This document shows, one piece after another, positions 1 to 6,109 of a stretch of 9,097 bases of DNA. The notes under the pieces were generated by a model. The model was given only the letters and a program-made list of their open reading frames with translations, did no database searches and was not told the origin of the DNA. The position numbers and the translations under genes are program-made. Position 1 is the first letter of the stretch; every line of letters begins with the position of its first letter. This DNA comes from Pseudomonadota bacterium (GTDB lineage Bacteria; Pseudomonadota; Alphaproteobacteria; Micavibrionales; Micavibrionaceae). Location of the stretch: assembly GCA_016198545.1 (NCBI GenBank), contig JACQIJ010000213.1:1-9097 (forward strand), read 5' to 3'.

Positions 1-1442
1 CTCCAGAACGATGGATGGAATAGCACAAGAACCGTCATCAGTTCCAGCCTGCCGAGGATCATTCCCGCTGCCAGCAGGATTTTTGATGTATCGGGCAGGG
101 TGCTGAAATTTCCCGCGGGTCCGATGATGCTGCCGATGCCGGGGCCCACATTGGCGATTGCCGTGGCGGCGCCGCTGATCGACGTTTCGAAGTCAAGCCC
201 CGTTAGCGCCAGCAACAGCGTCAGAACAACGTTGCAAAATACATACAGGAAAAGAAAAACCATGACGGACTGGACAACGGGCGCGGTCAGCGGTCTGCCC
301 TGATAAAAGGCGCTGAAGACGCCGTTCGGGTAGACGAATTTCTTGAATACGGAGATTCCGTTCAGGGCAACGATCTGCAAGCGCATTATCTTGATTCCTC
401 CCGCCGTCGATCCGCTGCACGCGCCAATGTATGTCAGGAATAAAAAAACAACGGATGAGAAGCTGTCCCATTGCAAGTAGTCGGCTGTAGCGAATCCGGT
501 CGTGGTGACGACCGATACAATATTGAAGAGCGAATGCCGCAGGGCATGATGAAACTCCAGATGCTCATGAAGCGCAGCCCATCCGGTCATGACGATGGTA
601 ACGGCAAGCACAAAAGTAAAGAATGCCTGAACCTGCGCGTCGGCCAGCAGGATTTTAAGATCGCATTTGTAAACGGCCTTGATGTACAGGATAAAGGGCA
701 GGCCGCCCAGAAACATGAATAATATGGCGGACCATTGCAGGGTTGGGCTGAACAGGCCAAGCGAACTGTCGCGCGTGCCGAATCCGCCCGTTGAAAGCGT
801 CGTCATGGCATGGTTTACGGATTCGAACGCGGTCATGCCGAGGGCGGCGTATGTCAGCGCGCAAAGAAGCGTCAGCGCCGCATAAACAATAACAATTCCT
901 TTTACGATGTCGGCGGTGTGAGGCATGATTTTCTCCGAGCGGTCCGAAGACTCAGTCTGAAAAAGCTGCATTCCGCCGACGCGCAGGAATGGCAGAAAGA
1001 TAAGACTCAGCGCAATCATCCCCATGCCGCCAATCCACTGCGTCAGCGATCGCCATAGCAAAATTCCGGGCGATTTTTGTTCCAGTCCCGTTATGACCGT
1101 TGACCCTGTCGTTGTTACGCCGGATGCGGCTTCAAAAAAAGAATCCGCGTATGTCAGGTGGAGGTCGGAAAAATGAAAGGGCAGGGACGCAAAAAAGCTT
1201 GCCGTTAACCAGCATAGCGTCGTCATAAGAAATCCTTCCCTGATGCCGATGCGTTTTTCAAAGTTATTGTTGCTGATGGCTGTAAGGGTGCCGATGAAAA
1301 ACCCTGCGATGCCGCAGGCGGAAAAGGTGGCGGCATTGTGGAATCTGCCCTGCGCGTAGTCGGCGAGCGCGGGGATCAGCATAAAGATGCCGATAAGCGC
1401 GATGATAAGGCCGAGAGAAAAGAAAACGAGCTTGTAATTCAT
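1..1442 (-). CDS. trkH: Trk-type potassium uptake protein TrkH (3' end cut by window)
   Basis: Inner-membrane K+ channel subunit of the Trk system, normally gated by the cytosolic NAD/ATP-binding protein TrkA, which is not in this window. My translation of the minus strand gives 480 residues without a stop before the window edge; the family is about 483 long, so only a few residues are missing. All four pore-loop repeats are visible: TTTGS at 110-114, STGGFGT at 217-223, TTTGFAT at 313-319 and NVGPG at 431-435, each with the filter glycine. The conserved GSTAGGIK segment (344-351) and the GRLELMTVLVLF segment near the C-terminus (464-475) are also present. The N-terminus (MNYKLVFFSLGLIIALIG) is the usual first membrane helix, which supports the ATG at 1442; the ribosome site is weak (GGGA). 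It lies 84 bp after rimM on the same strand, so read-through from the ffh operon is plausible but not shown. Confidence 0.95.
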   Translation of the reverse strand, partial: MNYKLVFFSLGLIIALIGIFMLIPALADYAQGRFHNAATFSACGIAGFFIGTLTAISNNNFEKRIGIREGFLMTTLCWLTASFFASLPFHFSDLHLTYADSFFEAASGVTTTGSTVITGLEQKSPGILLWRSLTQWIGGMGMIALSLIFLPFLRVGGMQLFQTESSDRSEKIMPHTADIVKGIVIVYAALTLLCALTYAALGMTAFESVNHAMTTLSTGGFGTRDSSLGLFSPTLQWSAILFMFLGGLPFILYIKAVYKCDLKILLADAQVQAFFTFVLAVTIVMTGWAALHEHLEFHHALRHSLFNIVSVVTTTGFATADYLQWDSFSSVVFLFLTYIGACSGSTAGGIKIMRLQIVALNGISVFKKFVYPNGVFSAFYQGRPLTAPVVQSVMVFLFLYVFCNVVLTLLLALTGLDFETSISGAATAIANVGPGIGSIIGPAGNFSTLPDTSKILLAAGMILGRLELMTVLVLFHPSFW

Positions 1443-1493
1443 TGTGATCCCGTTGGCGCGCCCAAGGCGGCAGAAGCGGGATATTCGCGCTTT

Positions 1494-1520
1494 CGCGGCA
1501 AAAACGCAAGGAATGCCGCG
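1494..1520 (-). other. Inverted repeat in the rimM-trkH gap
   Basis: On the transcribed (minus) strand, CGCGGCA pairs perfectly with TGCCGCG across a 13-nt loop, just after the rimM stop codon and about 50 nt before the trkH start. No U-run follows the 3' arm, so it is not a standard intrinsic terminator. It could slow or protect the rimM end of the transcript, or be incidental. A 7-bp stem in a GC-rich gap is modest evidence. Confidence 0.3.
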
Positions 1521-1526
1521 GGAGGC

Positions 1527-2036
1527 CTATTCTGCAAGGCCTTCGGGTATATGGGCCCTTATGACGGTGCCGGTTATTTCAAGAATATATTCTCCGGCGA
1601 ACGGCAGGTAGAAACTTTTTCCGGCTTGCGGTTGAATATCCAGCAGGTCGCCCGCGCCAAAATTATGGACGGCGGCGACTTTGCCCATATCCTTTCCCTC
1701 ACTGTTGATTACGGTCTTGCCGATAAGGTCGGCATAATAATGCTCGCCTTCCTTCGTTTCGGGCAGCCTGTCCCGGGGCAACCACAATTCCGTACCGCGC
1801 AACCTCTCTGCGGCGGTACGGTCGGTGACGCCCACTATGTTGGCCAGCCAGTATTTATTCATGGGCTTGTGAAGAGAAACCTTCAGTGTTTCCACGCCTG
1901 TTTCAGACGTGTAGAGCGGGCCGTGAATTTCCAGGTGGGCGGGATCGTTGGCGTAGACGGCGAGTTTGACCAGTCCCCGCACGCCATGCGCCGTAGCGAT
2001 TTTGGCCAGGCACACGCGGCGGGGATTCTGGTTCAT
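1527..2036 (-). CDS. rimM: Ribosome maturation factor RimM
   Basis: Assembly factor that binds S19 in the 30S head and helps mature the 3' domain of 16S rRNA. The 169-residue protein has the usual two-domain layout: an N-terminal RimM barrel starting with AKIATAHGVRGLVKL (residues 11-25), and a C-terminal PRC-barrel domain starting near HYYADLIGK (about 98-106), followed by HNFGAGDLLDI and the YLPFAGEYI segment. Length is normal for the family. The ATG at 2036 lies 7 bp after the rpsP stop, with only a weak GGG overlapping the rpsP end, so its translation is probably coupled to rpsP. The usual downstream partners trmD and rplS do not follow; trkH does. Identification is from recognised family motifs. 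Confidence 0.96.
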   Translation of the reverse strand: MNQNPRRVCLAKIATAHGVRGLVKLAVYANDPAHLEIHGPLYTSETGVETLKVSLHKPMNKYWLANIVGVTDRTAAERLRGTELWLPRDRLPETKEGEHYYADLIGKTVINSEGKDMGKVAAVHNFGAGDLLDIQPQAGKSFYLPFAGEYILEITGTVIRAHIPEGLAE

Positions 2037-2043
2037 ACAAGTA

Positions 2044-2520
2044 TTACCCGGCCTTCGGTTCTTCAGCTGCCGGAGTTTCGGCGGAGGTTGCGGCTTCTTC
2101 AGCCTTCGGCTCTTCCGCTCTCGGTTCCTCCGCGGGCGGTGGCGGCGCTGCTGCCGCTGCGGCGGCCGCTTCGGCGGCGGCCGTGGCTTTTTCTTCTTTT
2201 TCCTTCATGCGCTCGACCGTTTTGGCTTTTGGCGCCGATTTTTTCGGCGATTCGCGCCATTCCGGTTTTTTGCCCATGCCGGCGTCGGCTAGCATGCGCG
2301 CGATGCGGTCGGACGGTTTTGCTCCCATTTTGATCCAGTGCTCGATGCGCTCCTTGTTCAGGACGACGCGCTTTTCGTCGTTGGAGGGCAGGCGCGGATC
2401 GTACGTGCCTACTTTTTCAATGTAACGCCCATCGCGCGGATAACGCTTGTCCGCCACAACGATACGGTAGAAGGGCAGATTTCTCCGGCCGCCCCGCGCC
2501 ATTCTCAGTACCAGTGCCAT
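2044..2520 (-). CDS. rpsP: 30S ribosomal protein S16 with long Ala/Pro/Glu tail
   Basis: Small-subunit protein needed for 30S assembly. Residues 1-85 are the conserved S16 core: MALVLRMARGGRRNLPFYRI at the start, then VADKRYPRDGRYIEKVGTYDP (22-42) and VLNKERIEHWIKMGAKPSDR (53-72). The E. coli protein ends at 82 residues; this one runs to 158. The extra 70 or so residues are lysine-rich (91-111), then an alanine run (about 112-125), PPPP (126-129) and repeated EEPKA/EEPRA units, so they are probably disordered. Extended S16 tails are common in Alphaproteobacteria, which supports the taxonomic reading. The ATG has a strong AAGGAG 8 nt upstream (2529-2534). It lies between ffh and rimM on the same strand; its leader contains the inverted octamer repeat described separately. 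Confidence 0.97.
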   Translation of the reverse strand: MALVLRMARGGRRNLPFYRIVVADKRYPRDGRYIEKVGTYDPRLPSNDEKRVVLNKERIEHWIKMGAKPSDRIARMLADAGMGKKPEWRESPKKSAPKAKTVERMKEKEEKATAAAEAAAAAAAAPPPPAEEPRAEEPKAEEAATSAETPAAEEPKAG

Positions 2521-2547
2521 TTTCAGTTCTCCTTTTCATCAGTTAAC

Positions 2548-2615
2548 GATTGAATCAGTGGATGACTGGGCGATTAAATATTTCTAATCATCTAATCATC
2601 CAATCATCCAATCAT
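2548..2615. repeat. Octamer-periodic imperfect inverted repeat between ffh and rpsP
   Basis: Two arrays of four 8-bp units face each other. The left arm (2548-2579, plus strand) reads GATTGAAT, CAGTGGAT, GACTGGGC, GATTAAAT. The right arm (2582-2613) reads TTCTAATC, ATCTAATC, ATCCAATC, ATCCAATC, whose complements centre on GATTGGAT. Paired outer unit to outer unit, the arms agree at 23 of 32 positions, plus some G-U options. The centre is the self-complementary AAATATTT. The right arm contains the ffh stop codon (2612-2614), and the element fills most of the ffh-rpsP gap, leaving the rpsP ribosome site free. No U-run follows in the operon direction, so a plain terminator is unlikely. The units are seen directly; function is unknown. 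Confidence 0.7.
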
Positions 2616-4072
2616 TTCTTTCCACCTCTCAAAAACGGGTTGTCGCCCAGTATGTCGTTCGGGTCGAGTTCCGCCATATCCTTGGCCAGCGCGTCGGCAT
2701 CCAGGGATTTCATCATCGTGTCCATATCCTTGTCGCCCATCAGCCCCTTCATCATCCCCATCATTTTGCCCATGCCTATTTTCTTCATGCGCTTCATGAC
2801 GTGCTGCATCTGTTCCTGCTGCTTGGCGACTTTATTGACGTCCTGCACCGATGTGCCAGAGCCGGCGGCGATGCGCTGGCGGCGCTTGGCATTCAGGAGT
2901 TTGGGTTGTGCACGTTCCTTGAGCGTCATCGAGCGGATGATGGCGATCTGCCGGCCGATCATCTTGTCGTCCATGCCGGCCTGTTCCATCTGCGCGGTCA
3001 TCTTGCCGAGGCCGGGGATCATCTTCATCAGGCTGCCCGCGCCGCCCATTTTCTCAATCTGCTTCATCTGCGTCATCAGGTCGTTGAAATCGAATTCGCC
3101 TTTCTTGAATTTCTTCGCAAGGGCTTCGGCGTCCGCGTGATCTGTCGTCTCGATGGCCTTTTCGACGAGGGACACGACATCGCCCATGCCGAGGATGCGC
3201 CCGGCCATGCGGTCGGGGTGGAAGGGTTCCAGCGCGTCCCATTTCTCGCCGACGCCGATCAGCTTCACGGGCTTGCCGGTCACGGCGCGCATGCTCAAGG
3301 CCGCGCCGCCGCGGGCATCGCCGTCCGCGCGGGTCAGCATCACGCCGGTGATGCCGATTTTCTCGTTGAAGGCTTTCGCGGTGTTCACTGCGTCCTGGCC
3401 GGTCATCGCGTCCGCGACCAGAAGGACTTCGACCGGATGGGTCGCGGCCTTGACGTCTGCTGCTTCCTGCATCAGCTTTTCGTCGATGGAGAGACGGCCC
3501 GCCGTGTCGAGGATGACCACGTCGTATCCTTCCTTGCGGCCTGTTTCCATCGCGCGGCCAGCGATCTGCACTGCGTTTTCCTTCGGAACGATGGGAAGGG
3601 TGGCAATGCCGGTCTGCTCGCCCAGCTGGCGCAGCTGTTCCTGCGCGGCGGGGCGGTGGATGTCGAGCGACGCCATCAAAACTTTCTTGCGTTGCCTGTC
3701 GGTCAGGAATTTGGCGATCTTCGCCGTGCTGGTGGTTTTGCCCGAACCCTGAAGGCCTACCATTAAATAAGCGCAGGGCGGGGAGGCGGATTGAAGTTCC
3801 TGCGTCTCGCTGCCCAGCATTTCCACAAGGGCGTCGTTGACGATCTTGACAACCTGCTGCGCCGGGTTGATGCCCTTGATGACATCCTGGCCGATGGCCT
3901 TCTGCTTGACCTTTTCGATGAAATCCTTGACGACGGCCAGTGCGACGTCGGCTTCCAGCAGCGCGACGCGGATTTCCCGCATCGCCGCGTCGACGTCGGC
4001 CTCGCCCAGGGAACCCTTGCCTCTGAGTTTTTTGAATACGTTGCCTAGCTTGTCGCCTAGCGATTCAAACAT
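2612..4072 (-). CDS. ffh: Signal recognition particle GTPase Ffh
   Basis: Protein subunit of the signal recognition particle: with 4.5S RNA it binds hydrophobic signal sequences as they leave the ribosome and delivers the complex to FtsY. The 486-residue reading shows an N domain (MFESLGDKLGNVFKKLRG onward, to about 95). The G domain follows, with P-loop GLQGSGKTT (107-115), DIHRPAA (137-143), DTAGRL (189-194) and TRADGDARGG (247-256). The closing GVGEKWDALEPFHP segment is at 273-286. The methionine-rich M domain runs from about 325 to 455, including the RNA-binding stretch with SGTSVQDVNK (405-414). An in-frame start exists 51 nt upstream, but 4072 is preferred: it gives the canonical N-terminus and has AAGGTG 6 nt before it. 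It is first in the ffh-rpsP-rimM-trkH block, with its own promoter. TR in place of the common TK in the G4 motif is, as I recall, typical of alphaproteobacteria. Confidence 0.97.
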   Translation of the reverse strand: MFESLGDKLGNVFKKLRGKGSLGEADVDAAMREIRVALLEADVALAVVKDFIEKVKQKAIGQDVIKGINPAQQVVKIVNDALVEMLGSETQELQSASPPCAYLMVGLQGSGKTTSTAKIAKFLTDRQRKKVLMASLDIHRPAAQEQLRQLGEQTGIATLPIVPKENAVQIAGRAMETGRKEGYDVVILDTAGRLSIDEKLMQEAADVKAATHPVEVLLVADAMTGQDAVNTAKAFNEKIGITGVMLTRADGDARGGAALSMRAVTGKPVKLIGVGEKWDALEPFHPDRMAGRILGMGDVVSLVEKAIETTDHADAEALAKKFKKGEFDFNDLMTQMKQIEKMGGAGSLMKMIPGLGKMTAQMEQAGMDDKMIGRQIAIIRSMTLKERAQPKLLNAKRRQRIAAGSGTSVQDVNKVAKQQEQMQHVMKRMKKIGMGKMMGMMKGLMGDKDMDTMMKSLDADALAKDMAELDPNDILGDNPFLRGGKK

Positions 4073-4168
4073 GCAAAACACCTTGGCCGCCATGGACGAT
4101 CTCATTCGTCGAGGGCGGCGCATCCTTGGACACTACGAAAACGCAGCGATCCGTTGATTTACGGGGGC

Positions 4169-4197
4169 AACATAGGGGCAACAGCCGGAAATGTCAA
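4169..4197 (-). promoter_or_regulatory. Sigma-70 promoter for the ffh operon
   Basis: On the minus strand, a perfect TTGACA -35 box (4197-4192) is followed after exactly 17 bp by TATGTT (4174-4169; 4 of 6 matches to TATAAT). Transcription would start near 4162, giving a leader of about 90 nt before ffh. TGTTGCCCC occurs twice, 11 bp apart (4183-4175 and 4172-4164), overlapping the -10 box; this might be an operator or chance. Within the 256-bp gap between the orphan ORF and ffh, this promoter and the adjoining hairpin are the only signals I trust. Confidence 0.7.
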
Positions 4198-4218
4198 GAA
4201 AACCGGAACTCCCGGTTT
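4198..4218 (-). terminator. Terminator-like hairpin upstream of the ffh promoter
   Basis: On the minus strand, AAACCGG pairs with CCGGTTT across a 5-nt loop (GAGTT), and the short T-rich stretch TTTTCTT begins inside the 3' arm. It lies 110 nt after the stop of the orphan ORF and directly before the ffh -35 box, a sensible place to stop upstream transcripts. The stem is short and the U-tract is interrupted, so this is a moderate call. Confidence 0.4.
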
Positions 4219-4328
4219 GGGCAGTGTTCAATGATATCTTTCACAGCATTTCGTTCCTTTGGGGGCAATGCTGATACAGCTATCCACGTTATTGGCAAAA
4301 ACTTGAAGTTATGTGTACCAAATAATAA

Positions 4329-5027
4329 TTACGTCAATAAAAAATCGGTCGCTGCCGGGGCGCAGGTTTTGTTTTCCAATGTTTTCTTCCAGATATCGCG
4401 GGCGAAAAGTGACTCCCCGTTGAAAACTCTTTCCTTGCAAGATGTTAGGTAAGATAAGGCCTGTTTTATGACAATTAAGTCGGTGACTTCCGCTTCCTGC
4501 AGACCGTTCAGGCAGCGGTAACTATCGATTTTCGGGACCAGCAACTTTCTGAATTTGAAGTCCTTTCCGTCTGTCGTTCCGTAAAGGCCAAAGACTGCGG
4601 TTTGTCTGTATTCCTTCAACTTCAATATGTCGCCGCGCACGACAGAGAAAAGAGCGTGGTGGCCAAAGGGAAGTCTGTATTCGCAGACAAGGATGGCAGG
4701 GGATGTACTCATCTGGGCATCCGGGGGGAAGCTTGTCCCGCTATCGTCCGGTGGCGGGTTTTTAAGCCAGAGGGGAATCTTTTTGTCTGGGTCTGCGTAT
4801 ACCGCACGGACGGGGCCGGCCAGCATCTCATGGTACAGCCCGTTCATGTTCAGGCAGTCCAGCAGCAGGGCGTTGTCTCCGGCCTCTGCCGCTTCATACC
4901 GGCCGCTGTCGAGGCCGAGGGCTTCGTATACTTCGCTTAAAGGAACGGTAACTCCGCCTTTGAACGGGAAAACCCTGTTTATGATCCGGGCAAGGCTGAA
5001 GCCGTTTACAGGGAGAGACTGTTCCAT
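4329..5027 (-). CDS. Uncharacterised protein (orphan ORF)
   Basis: I do not recognise this 232-residue protein. It starts MEQSLPVNGFSLARIINRVF. A mid segment (roughly residues 74-95, around AGPVRAVYADPDKKIPLWLK) leads into a Pro/Ser-rich linker. A region with predicted-looking beta character follows (ILVCEYRLPFGHHALFSVVRGD), then an alpha-rich C-terminal part (EVTDLIVIKQALSYLTSC onward). I see no signal peptide, membrane helix, nucleotide-binding motif or metal-binding cysteine pattern. The frame could extend to a GTG at 5111, but the added 28 residues look non-protein-like and would run into the rpsB promoter; neither start has a clear ribosome site. Codons are less GC-biased than in the neighbours (TTA, ATA, CTA and AGA all occur). 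It stands alone between two core operons, so context gives no function. It may be lineage-specific or acquired. Confidence 0.6.
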   Translation of the reverse strand: MEQSLPVNGFSLARIINRVFPFKGGVTVPLSEVYEALGLDSGRYEAAEAGDNALLLDCLNMNGLYHEMLAGPVRAVYADPDKKIPLWLKNPPPDDSGTSFPPDAQMSTSPAILVCEYRLPFGHHALFSVVRGDILKLKEYRQTAVFGLYGTTDGKDFKFRKLLVPKIDSYRCLNGLQEAEVTDLIVIKQALSYLTSCKERVFNGESLFARDIWKKTLENKTCAPAATDFLLT

Positions 5028-5075
5028 GAGCTGACTTTTATGGCACCGGGCATGGCAAGGCAATGGCAAAAAACC

Positions 5076-5106
5076 TTGCAAGGCAGCGTGAATATCTGTA
5101 TATAAC
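5076..5106 (+). promoter_or_regulatory. Probable sigma-70 promoter for the rpsB operon
   Basis: TTGCAA (5076-5081) is followed after 17 bp by TATATA (5099-5104), or after 19 bp by the closer match TATAAC (5101-5106). A start near 5112 would give a leader of about 115 nt. The -35 box sits inside the perfect palindrome CCTTGCAAGG (5074-5083), and GCAAGGCA occurs twice, 23 bp apart (5055-5062 and 5078-5085). Either could be a regulator site, but this is inference. Confidence 0.45.
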
Positions 5107-5111
5107 CGCAC

Positions 5112-5226
5112 AACTGGCTGGGAACAGCCAAATTCACATGCGGAAAATGGGGGCGGATGTCCTGCCCTCCGGTCCTTGAAAAGGGTAGTGTCCGCAGAGG
5201 TTTAACCGGATTAAAGGAGAACACCT
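5112..5226 (+). promoter_or_regulatory. Structured 5' leader of rpsB
   Basis: The stretch between the predicted start and rpsB can fold. A perfect 6-bp hairpin with a GGAA (GNRA-type) tetraloop lies at 5115-5130 (TGGCTG/CAGCCA). GCGGA (5153-5157) can pair with TCCGC (5191-5195), enclosing CCTT/AAGG (5174-5184). TTTAA/TTAAA (5201-5215) then abuts the ribosome site AAAGGAG (5213-5219). In E. coli, S2 represses its own mRNA; a comparable leader here is plausible but unproven. Confidence 0.4.
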
Positions 5227-6075
5227 ATGACTATGCCTCAAGTTACCATGCGCCAGCTTCTGGAAGCGGGCGTTCACTTCGGCCACCATGCCCGCCGCTG
5301 GAACCCGAAGATGCGCCAGTATGTCTTCGGCGTCCGTAACGGCGTTCATATCATCGATTTGCAACAGACCATGCCCATGATGAATACGGCGCTGAAGGCG
5401 CTGCGTGATATTGCGGCGCAGGGCGGACGCATTTTATTCGTCGGCACAAAGCGTCAGGCGCAAGTGGCGGTTGCCGAAGCGGCCAAGCGTTGCGGCCAGT
5501 ACTATATGAACTACCGCTGGCTGGGCGGTACGCTGACTAACTGGAAAACGGTGTCGCAGACCATCGCGCGCCTGCGCGAACTGGATGAAGTTCTGGCAGC
5601 TGGAGGCAAGGGGCGCGGCAAGAAAGAACTTCTGATGATCAAGCGCGAACGCGCCAAGCTGGAACAGTCCCTCGGCGGGATCAAGGAGCTGGGCGGCCTG
5701 CCGGACGCGATATTCGTGATTGATACAATCAAGGAGGATATTGCCATTAAGGAAGCCAACCGTCTCGGCATTCCTGTTTTTGCCGTGATCGATACGAACA
5801 GCGACCCGAACGGCGTCACGTTCCCGATACCGGGCAACGACGATGCGTTGCGCGCCATTGAGTTGTACTGCAATATGGCTGCTGAAGCGGTTCTGGACGG
5901 GCTGCAGGCCGAACTGGCTGCACGCGGAACGGATAAGGATGAAGCAGGCAACGCGGAAGGCGTAAAAATTCCGCGCGTCCGCAAAGGCAAGAAGGAAACA
6001 GACGAAAAAAAGTCTGAATCCGGGACTGACAGCTCTTCCGTAGAAGAAGAGCCCAAGAAGCAGGCCACGGCCTGA
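5227..6075 (+). CDS. rpsB: 30S ribosomal protein S2
   Basis: Late-assembling 30S protein at the head-body junction, needed for S1 binding. The 282-residue product has the S2 hallmarks: MRQLLEAGVHFGHHARRWNPKM (8-29), FVGTKRQAQ (71-79), YRWLGGTLTNWKT (96-108) and GLPDAIFVIDTIKE (157-170). IPVFAVIDTNSDP (182-194) and IPGNDDALRAIELY (201-214) follow. The E. coli protein has 241 residues; here a Lys/Glu/Ser-rich tail of about 45 residues (from about 235) follows the core. The ATG at 5227 has AAAGGAG 7 nt upstream; a second ATG two codons later would shorten it only slightly. It opens the translation and lipid-carrier cluster, 34 bp ahead of tsf, the classic partner. Confidence 0.98.
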   Translation: MTMPQVTMRQLLEAGVHFGHHARRWNPKMRQYVFGVRNGVHIIDLQQTMPMMNTALKALRDIAAQGGRILFVGTKRQAQVAVAEAAKRCGQYYMNYRWLGGTLTNWKTVSQTIARLRELDEVLAAGGKGRGKKELLMIKRERAKLEQSLGGIKELGGLPDAIFVIDTIKEDIAIKEANRLGIPVFAVIDTNSDPNGVTFPIPGNDDALRAIELYCNMAAEAVLDGLQAELAARGTDKDEAGNAEGVKIPRVRKGKKETDEKKSESGTDSSSVEEEPKKQATA

Positions 6076-6109
6076 TTTCTCTGAAACCAACCAATTGAGG
6101 AGTTGAACA

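Noticed and set aside
1494..1520. Intrinsic terminator after rimM
   Set aside because: A 7-bp stem is present, but AAAGCG follows instead of a U-run, so I list it only as an inverted repeat.
1338..2333. 331-codon open frame on the plus strand, and similar long frames antisense to ffh (2801-3766)
   Set aside because: They lie opposite rimM/rpsP and ffh, whose proteins are unmistakable. Their compositions are low-complexity shadows rich in Phe/Arg or His, with no recognisable domain.
4073..4123. 17-codon N-terminal extension of Ffh from an upstream in-frame start
   Set aside because: The start at 4072 gives the family N-terminus MFESLGDKL and has an AAGGTG ribosome site at ideal spacing. The extension is Arg-rich and not family-like.
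4244..4273. 7-bp inverted repeat CAGCATT/AATGCTG after the orphan ORF
   Set aside because: A 7-bp match with a 16-nt loop is expected about once by chance in a gap of this size, and no U-run follows.
4280..4288. DnaA-box-like CTATCCACG
   Set aside because: It is a single site with two mismatches to TTATCCACA and no neighbouring boxes or AT-rich unwinding region.
5028..5111. 28-residue extension of the orphan protein from the GTG at 5111
   Set aside because: It lacks a ribosome site, has an unprotein-like composition, and would overlap the proposed rpsB promoter. It remains possible.
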